Shown: positions 45,985 to 58,841, counted from the first letter of the stretch. The stretch: DNA of 64,000 bases from Chelonoidis abingdonii (GCF_003597395.2 NC_133773.1:60625407-60689406); one strand, 5' to 3'. A program made the numbers and translations. Notes: generated by a model from the sequence alone, not told the origin.

Positions 45985-47800
45985 AGTGTTGTGAATGGCT
46001 AAAAAGTCCAATTCTCGAGCAATAGATTGCGTAGGAGTGATGCGCAAGGCCAGAAGATGAAACCAGTGCACTACTGGCACTTAAGGTCTGCTGCACTTTC
46101 CTCTTTGCTCTGTCTTCACTTTTCTTTCTCTCAGCCTCTGACTTCCTGGTGCAGCACAGTCCTCCAACGTAGCCTTTGATAGCTGCCTTTTCTGGGCTTG
46201 CAGTGCTGATGTTGAAAGTTTTCAGCTCCCTCTTGCAAACTTCCTTGAACTTGAGCCTACAATGGCTCAGTGACCTTGGAGCATCCACAAGTTCTCCATA
46301 CAGGTCCTTTGCCATGTGTCTATCATCCATCCAGTACAGATGACCAAACCAACAAAAATGTCTCTGTTTAAGAATAGTGAATAAATATTAGACTTGGCAG
46401 TTTTGCTTTCTCAAATACTTTGGTATCAGGGACTTGTATGTGAAATCAAACTAAGACAGGAGGTGTGGAAAGTGTTAAGTCTTCTTTCATGCCTTCTGTA
46501 GATGGTCCAGGTCTTGTCACTAAACAGCAGCATGCTCATGACACACGTTGTGCCATAATCAATGTCTTCTTTAGACTGATCCCTGATGGTTAGACCAAAT
46601 TTATCGCAAGCTAACACAAAGCTTTTGCAAAGTTTCTGGACTGCCTATGTGAAACAAGCCCTGAGCTGTTGGCAAAAAGAAGTTTAATTCTGCTTCTAGA
46701 CAAGCAGATTTGTTGAACAGTTTTCCATCTGATCTTGCATGGAGATGTTTACTCTCAGTGCTAGATGAGGAAGTATGCAGTGGATTTTATTTCAGTGACT
46801 AGGAGCATTTCTTCAAATTATGCTGCAAACCAGTCCTTATGTTGTGCAGTCTTTTTACCAAAAGCTAAGATATTCATCCAGAATGCGCTCAATACTCCAT
46901 CAGCATTCAGGAAGGGGCAATCAGTGACATAGTTTCCCTGAGATTCACAGTGAATTGGAAACACTTTCCTTGGTCTTTTGTGTTGTTGATGTTCATTTGT
47001 GTGCAACAGCTTTGTTTAGTACAATGAATTTCTGTAGTGAAAGCCTCACTTTGCAGTGTACATGTGCATGGTTTGTGTCATAGTCTGCACCATGAAAACT
47101 GAGAGTATGGACAACATCCTGCAAGTGTTTTCTAGAACTAACAATTAAATCCAGTTGGTGCTAGTGTCCAGACCTGGAGTGTCTCCACAAGACCTTTTGA
47201 TGATGACTGCATTGAAAGTAAGTGTTGGAAATGCACACTCCTTGGTTGGTACAGAACTAACCATTTGTAATTAATTTTTTCCACTCTATGGTGGCAGACA
47301 CATCTCATGATCTGAGCCGACCCAGCAATGAAGTATCCTAACAGATAGAGTCACTTGCCTGATGGTAGCTTACTGATGATGCTATCAAGGTGCTTATAGA
47401 ACAAATCCTTCTCTTCAGAAATGGAAGAAAGCGTTGGGGCACATATATTGATGATATTGGCAAAACCACCTGTCATAGATATTCTTAGTGATATAATTCA
47501 TTCTGATGTTGCAATGGGACCCTTGACATGGATGCTAATGAGTTTTTGACTGCAAATAACACCCCATGACCAGAGCACTCTTCTTTGCCTTTTCTATGCC
47601 AGAAGAGGGTGTAATGCATCTTGCGCAGAGAGCCTGTGTCAGCTAGTCTGGTTTCAGAGAGAGTGGTCACATTAATGTCAACGTTCTCCAGCTCTTTATC
47701 AATGATAGCATACCTTGTAGGATCACTGACCTCCTCCAAGTCATTTAATATACCAGGGCACGCTGTCCTCACATTCCAATGAGAAAGTTTGAAGAGAATG
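45985..47800 (-). pseudogene. Non-LTR retrotransposon, endonuclease to C-terminal zinc motif
   Basis: Minus strand. N-terminal side 47805-47485 reads HWNVRTACPG, INVTTLSETRLADTGSL and YTLFWHRKGKEE, an AP-endonuclease domain (WNVRT and SETRL motifs). C-terminal side 46330-45974 reads MDDRHMAKDLYGELVDAPRS, then LKFKEVCKRELKTFNI and, at the end, YCSRIGLFSHSQHC, a C2H2-like finger. The RT region between them is badly decayed. 5' truncated at about 47800. The clade is uncertain, with an RTE/CR1-like APE LINE most likely. Confidence 0.7.
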
Positions 47801-48189
47801 ATCATTGTACCTGGAACTTTGGCATATACGCCTGGGCAGTGAAAATAAAGAAGCAGATGGTTGCCCTAGGACAAAAAGTCCCCCTCTTGGTGGGCCTGAC
47901 TGGACGCAAAGGCTTGGAGAGCAACATATTTGGAAGCAAGCACAGCTGCAGGAACTACCTGAAGAAGCTGATGCCAATCACCTGATATTTTCTCCACTGT
48001 GGACTGGGTGTAGTGTTTCCTCTCCTAGCCTTTGTAAAACCCAAAACTAGATGCTAGGTGGTAGCACCAGATGGAATGAAAAACAATATCCACAAAGAAT
48101 AATTCCAACAGGGATTTGGCATTACCCCCATCAATCAGGGATTCCCAGTTTAGTCACTCAACCTGCAGAAGGTTGCACTGGGTTACATG

Positions 48190-48640
48190 GAACCAGTAGC
48201 AGGCCTTACATGCCTGATCTTATCCCTATGAGATATAAAGTCTTATTCAAGGTCTATGCCCTAATATTCAAAGCCCTCCATAAGATTAGTCCCAACTACT
48301 GAAAAGATCAATTCTCTCTCCATAACCATGAATTCCATCAACAGCTAAATTCCACTGGAAAAATAAATGACACTTTCAACCAATGGGAGAAGTTCATGAG
48401 CGCAGGAGGAAGAATTTTCATGGGGCTTGGATCTAAACTATGGAACTCACTCCTGCAAATAAATAGAAAAGCTCTGTCTGTGTAAGCTCAAAAGCTTTGT
48501 CTCTCACAAACAGAAGTTGGTCCAATACAAGATAGCACTTGACCCACCTTGTCACAGCTCTCACTGCATTCAAAAGCAAATGGAAAACCTCTTTTTTCAG
48601 CTTAGCTTTCTGTCAATAGGCCTCTCTCTCTCTTTCTCTC
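48190..48640 (+). pseudogene. LINE ORF2 C-terminal fragment
   Basis: Plus strand RYKVLFKVYALIFKALHKIS then PNY stop, continuing in another frame to a KLWNSLLQINRKALSV-like end near 48440-48480. This is the post-RT region of L2/Rex1-like elements (usual motif YKI-LLTFKALHG-AP-YL). Short and frameshifted. Confidence 0.5.
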
Positions 48641-48649
48641 TCACACACA

Positions 48650-51450
48650 CATACAGTTAACCTGACCCAATCAATAAATAAAACTCTGCCTGGCTGAGTT
48701 TAATCTTACAGGCAGAGATGGAACAGAGAGTTTACTTTACTTTAATTACTTAAGAGATGAGGGCCCTATACACACTTAGATATATACTTATACATAGATA
48801 TAGAAAAGATATCTATATATTAGTCCACTCAAAGTGTCAACTTGGTTTCATTACATCTTCCAGGCTACATGACCAGTTGTGTTGTTTTGTTCAATGAGAC
48901 AGATGCTATTTCCTCTCCTTAGTTTAAAAAAAAAAAAAAAAATGGCTGGAAGACCTTTTCCCCTAGAGGTGAGAAAAGAGGAAGGAGGGGTTGGGATGTA
49001 TGTGGCAGTGCACATGGACCAGGGGGTAATCCAGCAGAGAACTACTCTGAGTGGAAGTGTGAGGATGTGTGTGTTGTTTATCTTAATGTACAAATCCTAC
49101 ACAATATCTTCCTATTAGGTTAACAAATAAGAATTTAAAAATAAAAGGATTAATATTTAGTAAAAAGATATTTAAAAGTAGGTGCACATCTTGAAAAGAA
49201 GCAGTCCCTGAGTTTTTTTCAGTCTCTCCAAAAAATCATCTGTACTTCAGTAAAAAAAATCCTTTGCAAGTAATTTAATTTAACAACTGGACTTGCAATC
49301 TTTTTTGCCTTTTTATGATGATGGAAGAGTTTCTTGTTTTCCCTGTCCATTTTTTAACCGTAGAACAACAGCTTTCTGTGCTTTTAAAGAAGGACCTTTT
49401 GGTCTCAGGAATTTGTATTGTAAGCTCTCACACCTCCACTGAAGGGGCAGAAGTGAAAACAATTACATCCTTGCTCCAAAGTGCTCTTTAGTTGATGGAG
49501 TTGAATAGATGTTAAAAATTTTAATCTTCCCTTCTCCTCTCAGTGGCTCAGCTTCCAGTCTTGTAATTCTCATGAGCTCATCATTTCAATATTTCTAGCA
49601 TAACTGGAGAGAATTTTAGGATAGATAAGACCTGAATTTCTAATATTTTTTAAAAAAAAAGGCAGGAAAAATGTAATTTGACACAGTAAGTCCAATTGTT
49701 TTTCCTTTGTGGGTGACCGTTAAAAAGCATGCCCCTATTTTTGTCCCCTAGAATCCTATTTATGAATGTCAAATACTGACAGCTTTAAGTTAAAAGCATA
49801 ATGCCTTTCTCATGGAAATCAATGGGAACCTGTTTCCATTTCAGTCTGCATGTTCACTGGTAAGATGGTTGTTACCTTGAATTCAGCTCAGAGCCATCCA
49901 TTGCCATAGAAATGCTGACACTTTCACAGGTATATATGAATAATAGATAGATAAATAAAAATTAATGATAACTATATATGCTATGGTTGGAGAAAAACAA
50001 CAAAAACCTGCGTTCTCCTTTAGCCCTTTCCATTTTATGGCTCTCAGAAAAAAAAAACAAAACTTTATGACTGATTTGACATAACTTTCTCTTTAGGAGG
50101 ATTTGTTTCTTTCTGTGAATGTCCATGAGATGTCACAGTGTGCTTTTTATTCCAGTACTGCATGCAACTTTCTTTAATGCTTCATCTGCAATTGCAATAG
50201 GTACAATATAAATGATAATATATTTTAAATAAATATTAATTCTGAGAGTTCTAGATTTCAAAATTTGCATTCAGTTTCCTTCTTGCAACCAGTATTTTTG
50301 TATTTCTTTCATTCCAACTGAATGTGCAGTGGTAAGAGAGTATATTCTGTGTTTTGGATAGGGTTATACTCTAGTTCCTTTATGACGGGAGTTTTTCCCC
50401 TCATCCTTTCCCCTTTAGATAATATTCTTGCTAACTAGTTTGTTTTTCTTTTAAATTTGATGCACATATGGATTATTGTTTTCAGTGATGAGAAGTTTAA
50501 AAGGCTATCTATCAGACATGTTTCACAATTGGACCTATGGAATCACATTGCAAATTTTTCAACATGGGATAAAAAGTAATAAGCCTGTTCTGACAAGGTT
50601 TGGTTTTCAACTGAGGCCAGAATGTAAAGTTCTTTGGGGAAGGGCTATGCCTATGTTTGTACAGAATCTAGGTTTAGAACTGCCATCCTGTTTGGGCCAC
50701 TGAGCATCACTGTAATATGAATATCGCAATCATATTTTTCAATTCCCAGGAAACTGCAGTTTTGGCCATTTTTTTAAATTTCATTTAAAAAAATATGAAA
50801 CATGGATTTGTTTTTTATTGTGGCAGATTCCACCATTTTTATAATTTCTAATTGTAATTATAATTAACTAATTTCATTTTTAATTAGCGAAGCCAAAACC
50901 TCAGACATGAACATCCCCAAACATTGGGGGAAGTCCACGTCCAAAGAGTGCAGCACAGACTCTTTTTAATCAATTTTAGTCCTAGCAATTGTAGTTTCAG
51001 AAAATGAGTTCTGTCTATTACATCTTTCAATAACCGTGGCTAGTGTGATCATGAATTTTAAAATAATGCTAATTGTTTTACAGCAAGAATATGTACTGAT
51101 CATTCTAACTGCAGATTCTCTTAGTGCTTTCGCATCACAAGTCAGACATTCTTCCCCTCAGTCCAGTATAAAATGCAATACATTGGCATTTCTAAGAAAT
51201 TATTCTGGTCACTGCATATCTGTCTAGGTACTTATATGGCCTCCATCACTGTATATCTGAACATTTCCAGATAATTAAAACAGAAAAGCAAATCATACTC
51301 TCTCTGTTCCTTCCCCTACCCATAGGAGTAACTTGGAATAGTTAGTAGAATGTGTGTGTGTGTGAGAGAGAGCAGGTTGTGCGTCCGTAAGAAGTGCTTA
51401 TTACGGGAAAGCTAAGTTGAAGAGACAAGTTAAAAACAGACAGACAAACT
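48650..51450. other. Intron, mostly unique
   Basis: Contains an A-run (48925-48942), a short retroposon tail (about 50625-50690, GTTCTTTGGGGAAGGGCTAT) and a TG run (51349-51362). I recognise no exon or full element in these 2.8 kb. Confidence 0.45.
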
Positions 51451-51466
51451 GATTTCACAAATCAAG

Positions 51467-54300
51467 TATCAGAGGGGTAGCCGTGTTAGTCTGAATCTGT
51501 AAAAGCAGCAGAGAATCCTGTGGCACCTTATAGACTAACAGACGTTTTGGATCATGAGCTTTCGTGGGTGAATACCCACTTCGTCAGATGAATGTAGTGG
51601 AAATTTCCAGGGGCAGGTATATATATGNNNNNNNNNNNNNNNNNNNNNNNNNNNNNNNNNNNNNNNNNNNNNNNNNNNNNNNNNNNNNNNNNNNNNNNNN
51701 NNNNNNNNNNNNNNNNNNNNNNNNNNNNNNNNNNNNNNNNNNNNNNNNNNNNNNNNNNNNNNNNNNNNNNNNNNNNNNNNNNNNNNNNNNNNNNNNNNNN
51801 NNNNNNNNNNNNNNNNNNNNNNNNNNNNNNNNNNNNNNNNNNNNNNNNNNNNNNNNNNNNNNNNNNNNNNNNNNNNNNNNNNNNNNNNNNNNNNNNNNNN
51901 NNNNNNNNNNNNNNNNNNNNNNNNNNNNNNNNNNNNNNNNNNNNNNNNNNNNNNNNNNNNNNNNNNNNNNNNNNNNNNNNNNNNNNNNNNNNNNNNNNNN
52001 NNNNNNNNNNNNNNNNNNNNNNNNNNNNNNNNNNNNNNNNNNNNNNNNNNNNNNNNNNNNNNNNNNNNNNNNNNNNNNNNNNNNNNNNNNNNNNNNNNNN
52101 NTGTAAAGCGTGGGATTCATTGTCGCAAAGATGGGTTGTAGATCCCTGTATGGATGCGTTGGAGGGGTTTTAGCTGGGGGCTGTATGTGCTATGGCCCAG
52201 TGGAGTCCTGTTGGTTTCCTTTCTTTGGGTTTGTCTTGCAGTGGCGGCTTCTGGGTTTACACGTCTGCTCTGCCTGATCATGTTTCCTTATTTCCTTGTG
52301 CCGGGATATTGAGTTTTGAGAAATGCTTGGTGGAGATTTTGTAGGTTGTTGGTCTCTCGTCTGAGGGGTTAGAGCAGATGCGGTTGTACCTCAATGCTTT
52401 GCTGTAGACAATGGATCGTGTGCATGTGCCCGGGATGAGTAGCTGGAGGCATGAACGTAGGCATAGCGGTGCGGTTATAGATTTTTCTGCATATGTAGGG
52501 TGGTGTTTAATGTGACCATCGCTTATTTGCCACCGTGGTGGTCTAGAAAGTTCGGAATCCTCCCGTGTAGATTGCGTCCTGCTGAGTTGATGGTGGGTGT
52601 GACGCTGTTGAATTGTGGTGGTAATTTTTCCAGAGTCTCCTTCCCCATGGGTCCAGATGATGAAGATGTTCATCAAATGTTAGCGTAGGTAGAGAAGGGG
52701 CGTGAAGTGGACTAGAAGGCTGAGGAAGCGTTGTTTCCAGGTCAGCCATACAAAATCATTCGCCATATTGTTGCGGCATTGCGCGCGTGCCATAGCAGTG
52801 CCACTGATCTGGACGATGATGTATTGTCATCAAATTTGGAAATAGTTTGTGTGGAGTATAAGGCACAGAGCCTCAGCAGCCAGTTTGTGCTGTGGGCATC
52901 ATTCAAGCGTGATAACTGTCCTGACAGCTTGCTTATTCCATCTGTGATGTGGTTGTTCTGTGTGAGAGCCTCTACTAATCCATTGGTGGCCTAGGATGGT
53001 GTTTTCTGCGAGTGACCAATGCATTGCAGTTCCTCCAGGAAATCAGTGGCTGTCATGGAGATAGCGCTGGGAGCTGCCTGGTGCATAGGGTCTGAGTAGA
53101 GAGTCCACATATCCAAGACCAGTCCCTTCAGTTGAGGTGCCAATGCCCCGAGATGGATGTGGTGTTTCAGGTTTCCGGGTTTTGTGGATCTTGCGGTAGT
53201 AGATAGATAACATCTGTCGGGGCATCTAAGGGTATGTTGATTTGTTCTGTGTTAGTGTATGGGAAAGTGCCCTGGAGTAGATGGTGCAGTTCTTAGGTGT
53301 TTCCTCAGCCTGGGATTCTGAGGAATTGGCCTGTTAGAATTTTATTTGGAGAGTTGTCTGGCAGCCTCCTTTGGTAGTCGACCTTGTTCTGATACAACAG
53401 CACCTCCTTTATCAGCCTCTTTGCTGATTAATGTCAGGGGTGTTTTTCTAGGCTGTGCGATGCATTGCGTCCTGCACGACTTAGCGTATGAGGCAAGCGC
53501 CATTTGTTGTTTTTCCACGATCTCTGCCTGTGCACGTCGGCGGGCATAATTTCAATGCTCTATAGGTCCAGACTGTCATTTTCGCACCCTGCAGGTAGGA
53601 GTCCAGTGGAGTTCTTTCTTCTTTGTTGCTGTTGCTGGGGAGGGTAACCTGTTGTATTCAGTGCACTGTTCGAGCTGTGTTCCTGCGAAGCTATTCTTTG
53701 GAGTCCGGGAGACGGCAAAAGTAGGCTTCCAGGATTGCCCAGCAGAACTGTATCGATGTTGGTGGGTGGCTGGCAGGGCAGAAAGGAGAGTCCTGAGCTT
53801 AGGACAGACTTTTCCTTCTGCGGCGTGACAGTTTGTAGTTGGGATGATTGACGACTATTCTCTGGGTGGGTTAGGGGTACCTTATGCGTTGTGGCCCCAT
53901 GTGTCAGGTAGGAGTTTAGACAGCTCTTCTTACAGTCCTTTTTCCTTTTGTAGAGAGGTTGAACTGGCAGTAATGCTAGATCTCCTGCTTATCTTTTCAT
54001 GCTGAAATCCATTTTTATGGAACGTTTTTGGCTTATTAATAAAGTCTCCAGGTTGGAGCAGCTCTTTTTGCTGTTTTCCTGTTTGCTGGTATAGGATGCT
54101 GATCAGGTGGTAGGTGGTTCCTCAGTTTCTTTGATAGAGTATGGCATAATCTCTCACTGTGGCCTGTGTAGTATGTAGATAGCAGTGGATTTTTTACCTT
54201 TAGTCCATTAGGTATGATGTCCATCCGTTTGCATTTGGAAAGGAAGATGATATCTGTCTGTATTTGTGCAAGTTTCTTCATGAGGTTGATGGATTTCACA
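51467..54300 (-). mobile_element. Penelope-like element, interrupted by N gap
   Basis: 3' end at left: TATCAGAGGGGTAGCCGTGT and CTTCGTCAGATG, a terminus very common in turtle genomes. Right part, minus strand: 54299-54036 reads KSINLMKKLAQIQTDIIFLS (N-terminal region); 52676-52278 contains FIIWTHGEGDSG, a Penelope-type RT segment following the YIDD site, then RSIVYSKALRYNRICSNPSD. The C-terminal GIY-YIG endonuclease expected in the family would fall in the 474 N. 52102 to about 53990 is full of indels. A possible 11-bp target duplication GATTTCACAAA is at 51451-51461 and 54292-54302. Confidence 0.75.
51628..52101. other. Assembly gap, 474 N
   Basis: N run inside the Penelope-like element; the true length is unknown. 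Open frames reported across it are meaningless. Confidence 0.98.
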
Positions 54301-54302
54301 AA

Positions 54303-56225
54303 GGTCTGACTGGATAATTTTCATAAGACAAGAGGTTCAGATAATTGGGAGCTTTGTTGTTATGAAGCTCTTTAAAACCAGAGTGCTGAAGCTAGCACCT
54401 CAATCAACTCCTAAACTTCACTCTGGCAGAGTTTAGGAGCCTCCATTATGCAGAATATAGCTGCTCTGCAGGACTGAAGCTCCACATGGGAGGTATGCTC
54501 CAGTCAGACAGTTAATAGCCCCAGGGAACATAACCAAATTTTGGTCAAACCTAGTGTTTCAGTTAATTGCAGTTTGAATGTAATAGTGCATCTGTGAAAG
54601 CAAGTCAGTGAAATCTTAGGGATGTGTAGCTACCAGCTAGTCATATTAATGCAGAAGTATAGATGGTAAACCTTGAAGTGCACCAGGAAAGTACTGCTTG
54701 CAGATATCAGCATGAAGAAATTTTCATGGCAGATATCACTTCAGAGGATAAACTAAGTTGCCAAAGCATGAATACAGGAGCTTAAAACACAAAATGTACA
54801 TCTGCTGCCACAAAGAAAAGGGCAACTGTCAGCTTCCGGCTCATCTAGCTACAGCCCTACCATTGTGGGAGAGTCTGTCCAGACAGGGACATTCCACCAG
54901 CAGCTGCTGCCAATCACTCAGCTTCCTCACTCCATCCACAAAAAGGTATTAATAAAGGTGAGCTATAAAACCTGCTGTCCACAATGCAAGTTACTACTGC
55001 TCCTCTTACCTCTAGCCACATTCTTGCCTAGCAGATGACATCAGTGGAATGAGTCATAAAACATCTTCCTGTGTCAGCTGCTGCTATACCTGGCTCCAGC
55101 TATACCTGTACAGTTTCCCATCCTTGCCAAAGGCATGAACCCCACTATTCTCCATCTCAAACATTAAAAACTTTCACAGACTTTCATAGTCTGTTTGGTT
55201 TTTTCCTTCTCTGACATAAGTCTTATTTTCAAATATCTGTTTTGTTTAAACTGGAAGACGTACTGAGCTGGCTTTTCATAAGCCAATGTTTCTTTACAGT
55301 TCAGGTAATTGCATGTGTTTATTTTTATATATAAATACTGAATTTCTCTAAATAGTCCATGTGCTTTATTATTATTTTTGTTTGTATTATAATAGTGTCT
55401 GGAGGCTCCTACCATAATAAGGGCCCCATTGTGCTGAGCATACAATACATAGAGCCCTGGATGATAGAGCAGTTATTGAGGCTAGGAAATGGTGGTAATG
55501 GAGAGGAAGAAATTGGGGGTTGTACCCCTTTCTACTATTTCTCTCTGTCCTCTAAATTGTGACATCTTAACTTTACTAAGGAAATCAATCTCAGGAAGAA
55601 GGGACTCTGCTGAGCTACCTAGCCATTTGAAATTATATGTTTTTATCTCCCCAACTAGGGCTACAGTCAGGGACAGCAGGAGAGAAATACAACTCCCCAC
55701 TCCTCTGCTAAAAGCAGAGAGAGATGGAGAGAGATAAAACTCTCAGCTTCAATCCATTTTAACCGCTGTCCTCAGGTTGTAAACTTTGCTGACAGCTGTC
55801 ATGAGGCCTTGCAAATGGAAGCTAATGATACCACGGAAGTTGAGATTCGAAAAAGAAAGAGGTTTCTAATGTGATCAAGGAAATATTGTTATAGTAGATA
55901 CTGTACATTCTTGAGATTAATATTAAGAGTGAGTTGGGATCAGTCAGAGCTAGAGTTTTGATTCAGGACTATCAATAACTAAGATTGTTGGCATCCAGGT
56001 GACTATGGTTTTATATATTCTGTCTATATAAATATATAATGGCTGTTTCACCCCTTTTTAAATCATGGGATAGGTCTCTCTGAATATTTTAACACACCTG
56101 ATCATATACTAGTACTATATTATCATTACTTATTATTTGTTTTGTATTTGCTTGATTGCTCATTGAGAGAAATTATACATATAATTGCCATAGATGGTGC
56201 ATGAGTCTTTCCTTTAGGGAAGGCT
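54303..56225. other. Intron or upstream region, few features
   Basis: A 10-bp inverted repeat CTCCTAAACT/AGTTTAGGAG (54408-54439) and a retroposon-tail fragment at 55390-55455 (AAGGGCCCCATTGTGCTGAG). Nothing else recognised. Confidence 0.45.
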
Positions 56226-57060
56226 ATGGAGCGCCAGAAACTCCCTAGAAGTGTGTGTGTGGGGCACTCCAGCACTCGGACCATGGCTCCACCCCGTGAG
56301 GTCCCACCCCTTCTTGGCCTCTTTCCCCTGAACCCCTGCACCCACTCCGCCTCTTTCCCCCCTCCCCCTAGACCCCATCCTCACTACGCTACCTGGTGCT
56401 GGGCCTTAGGCTCTGCTACAGGGCTCCTCACTGCCCCCCCCTCCCGGCTCCTCACTGCCCACTCCCCGGGTTCCCTACTGCCCCGAACACCCCCCCTCTG
56501 CCTCCACCCAGGCTCCTTATTGCCCCCTACCCAGGGCTCATTGCTGCTCCACCATGCCCCCCAGGGCTAAGTCCTATCCTTTCCTCCCACTCACACCCTG
56601 TGAGGTCCTAGTAGAGGAAGGGGAAAGGCCCGTGCTGCCGCCGGGGGCAAGATGGCTCAGGGGTATGGCTGCCTGGGGAGCTTGTGGGGAGACAGGAGGT
56701 CCAGGGCATCCACCACTTCTCCTTGCAGTGGGGAGGACAGTACGGCTTGTTTGGTTCCCCACCACCGAGGGGCACAGGGAAGTGCTGCCTTCCTGAGTCA
56801 CTGCCAAGGGGAGCTGGGCATGGGCCCATGGGCTGCGCCAGCAGCCACACTGAGACCACCCCACTGGCATTCTGCTCTGGGATCCCCACTTGGCAGAGTG
56901 CAGTACTGTGGACAGCCTGGAGATGTGCCTGTGGATGAGCAGAGCCAGAGCACCATGCCAGAGGCAGACAGGGGGGAAGAGGCAGAGTGGGAGTGGGGCC
57001 TCAGGGCGGAGCAGGGGCAGAGCTCAGGAGAGGAACATAGGATGTGACCCACACTGCATC
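56226..57060. repeat. GC-rich repeat block
   Basis: C-rich from 56290 to 56580 with imperfect repeats of GGCTCCTCACTGCCC type, then G-rich to 57060. The sharp change from AT-rich flanks and the imperfect repetition suggest a non-autonomous DNA transposon body or a decayed minisatellite. No terminal repeats found and no protein-like frame. Confidence 0.45.
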
Positions 57061-57102
57061 CAGCATTTGCCCCCTGCATGGCCAGCCTTTTTTATTTTGG
57101 GG

Positions 57103-57290
57103 AGGCTTAGCTCAGTGGTTTGAGCATTGGCCTGCTAAACCCAGGGTTGTGAGTTCAATCCTTAAGGAGGCCACTTAGGGATCTGGGGCAAAAATCAGTA
57201 CTTGGTCCTGCTAGTGAAGGCAGGGGGCTGGACTCAATGACCTTTCAAGGTCCCTTCTAGTTCTAGGAGATAGGTATATCTCCAATTATA
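57103..57290 (+). mobile_element. Tortoise Pol III-type SINE (tRNA head, CR1-like tail)
   Basis: tRNA-like head GGCTTAGCTCAGTGGTTTGA (A box) with GGTTGTGAGTTCAATCC (B box), a linker, then GGGGGCTGGACTCAATGACC and TTTCAAGGTCCCTTCTAGTT, which is the CR1 3' end signature. This tRNA-head/CR1-tail structure is the hallmark of the SINE described from cryptodiran turtles. Not a functional tRNA gene: the fold is broken and it lacks a 3' acceptor stem. Confidence 0.88.
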
Positions 57291-57404
57291 AAATATAAAA
57301 AGCCCTTTATACATGCTACCCCTGGATAACTGCCTTTATATGTCTAGGATTTGTGAAATGTTACTCCATAATTGTGTAATGCTTTTGTGGATGGTTTTAT
57401 AACT

Positions 57405-57580
57405 AAAACAAAGGACTGTGGCGCAGACAATCTGGATTCAATTCCTGGCTCCAGCAGACTTCCTGCGTGACCTTGGATGAGCCACAGTCTCTCAATCCCT
57501 CAATTTCCCATTGTAAAATGGGAATAACAATGGCAGCACCAGTGTATAGAAAGTGCTGCGTTTTAAGCATAGCATCATGA
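57405..57580 (+). mobile_element. MIR-type SINE
   Basis: GGATTCAATTCCTGGCTCCA, GCGTGACCTTGGATGAGCCA and CAATTTCCCATTGTAAAATG are in MIR order. Diverged, plus strand. Confidence 0.65.
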
Positions 57581-58004
57581 AGACTTGTTCTGAGTAGTTA
57601 GCAACCCAGTGCTTACAGAGCTGCTGAGCACCTTGTGCCCTGTCTATACTAGAGATCCCACAATTGCTAGCACAGGGGGGAGATGGATCAGTGATAGCAA
57701 CAGTGGAGAAGTTTAGTAGGAAAAAAACACACTAGTGTACATATAGCTGAAGACAAGATACCTTTCTGAAATGCCAGCTAATGTCGTCAAAAGACAAACA
57801 TGAAACACAGAGGAATGAAAACATTATTTTGGATGATTCCAAGTGAAGTGAATATCTGAGAACGTCATGGGTGGGGTTAAGAGGACAGAAAGAGAAGATA
57901 AAGAGAGAGAAGTTAGACAAGGCATAGACTAGACTTTCATCCAAGGCCTAAAAACAATCTCTACCCCAAAATTAAACCACATTCATGGGTCCAAACCCAG
58001 CTCC

Positions 58005-58042
58005 CATTAAAGTCAATGTAAGTTTTGCCATTGACTTTAATG
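58005..58042. repeat. 14-bp perfect inverted repeat
   Basis: CATTAAAGTCAATG (58005-58018) and CATTGACTTTAATG (58029-58042) around a 10-nt loop. This is the core of a small, widespread amniote repeat. Confidence 0.75.
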
Positions 58043-58211
58043 AAAGCAGGAAGATGCTCGAACCAACCAGTCAAGTTAAAGTAGGCAACTAACAGCCACA
58101 TTCTTCAGAATCAGATATACACAGTTCACAGCACAAATGTACAGATAAGAGAAAGGCTAGTGTTCTGCAAGAAGAAATATCTCAGCAGCAACTGGGAGAC
58201 ATGGTCTAAAA

Positions 58212-58841
58212 CAGGGGTGGGCAAATTAAGGCCCGTGGGACAGATCTGGCCTGCAAGCCATTTTAAACTGGCCCGCAAGCTGCACCACGTGGCTCGGCCC
58301 CGCTCCAGCACTTCAGCTGGGGCACTGGATCAGGGGCTGGACCACGCGGTTTGGCTCCACTCCGATGAGAGATGCAGGGTGGTGCCTGCGGAGGCAGTGT
58401 GCAGAGCCACCTGGCCGCACCTCTGCATAGAAGCCATAGAAGGGACATACCACTGCTTCCAGGAGCTGCTTCCAGGGAAGCACTGCTTGGAGCCTGCTCT
58501 CCTGAGCTTCTCCTCACCCCCACCTCCTGCCCCAGCCCTGATCCCCCTCCCACTCTCCAAACCCTTCGTTTGTAGCCCAGAGTACCTTCCTGCACCCCAA
58601 ACCTCTCATTCCCAGCCCCGCCCTAGAGCCCGCACCCTTAGCCAGAACCTGCACCCCTTCCCGCATCCCTGCCCCAGCTCTGATCCCCATCCCACCCTCT
58701 GAACCTCTTGGTCCCAGCTCAGAGCACCCTCCTACACCCCAAACTCCTCATTCCCAGCCCCAATTTTGTGAGTATTCATGGCCCGACGTACAATTTCTAT
58801 TCCCCGATGTGGCCCTCGGGCCAAAAAGTTTCCCCACCCTA
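58212..58841. mobile_element. hAT-type MITE with perfect 8-bp TSD
   Basis: Starts CAGGGGTGGGCAAATTAAGG and ends TTTCCCCACCCTA (inverse of the start). GTCTAAAA at 58204-58211 and 58842-58849 is a perfect target duplication of hAT form. Near both ends are GGCCCGTGGGACAGATCTGG and GATGTGGCCCTCGGGCC, typical of the Charlie-like 'tagggtgggcaaa' group. The interior is C-rich with imperfect CAGCCC/CTGCACCCC repeats; it codes for nothing. Confidence 0.9.

Noticed and set aside
51564..52173. About 180-codon frames on both strands
   Set aside because: They consist of N; no sequence information.
56226..57123. Several overlapping Pro/Gly-rich frames, possible CpG island gene
   Set aside because: Frames open on all strands owing to GC-rich repeats with few stop codons; no conserved motif, splice pattern or start context.
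57103..57176. tRNA-like sequence with A and B boxes
   Set aside because: It is the head of a SINE; the cloverleaf is broken and a CR1-like tail follows.
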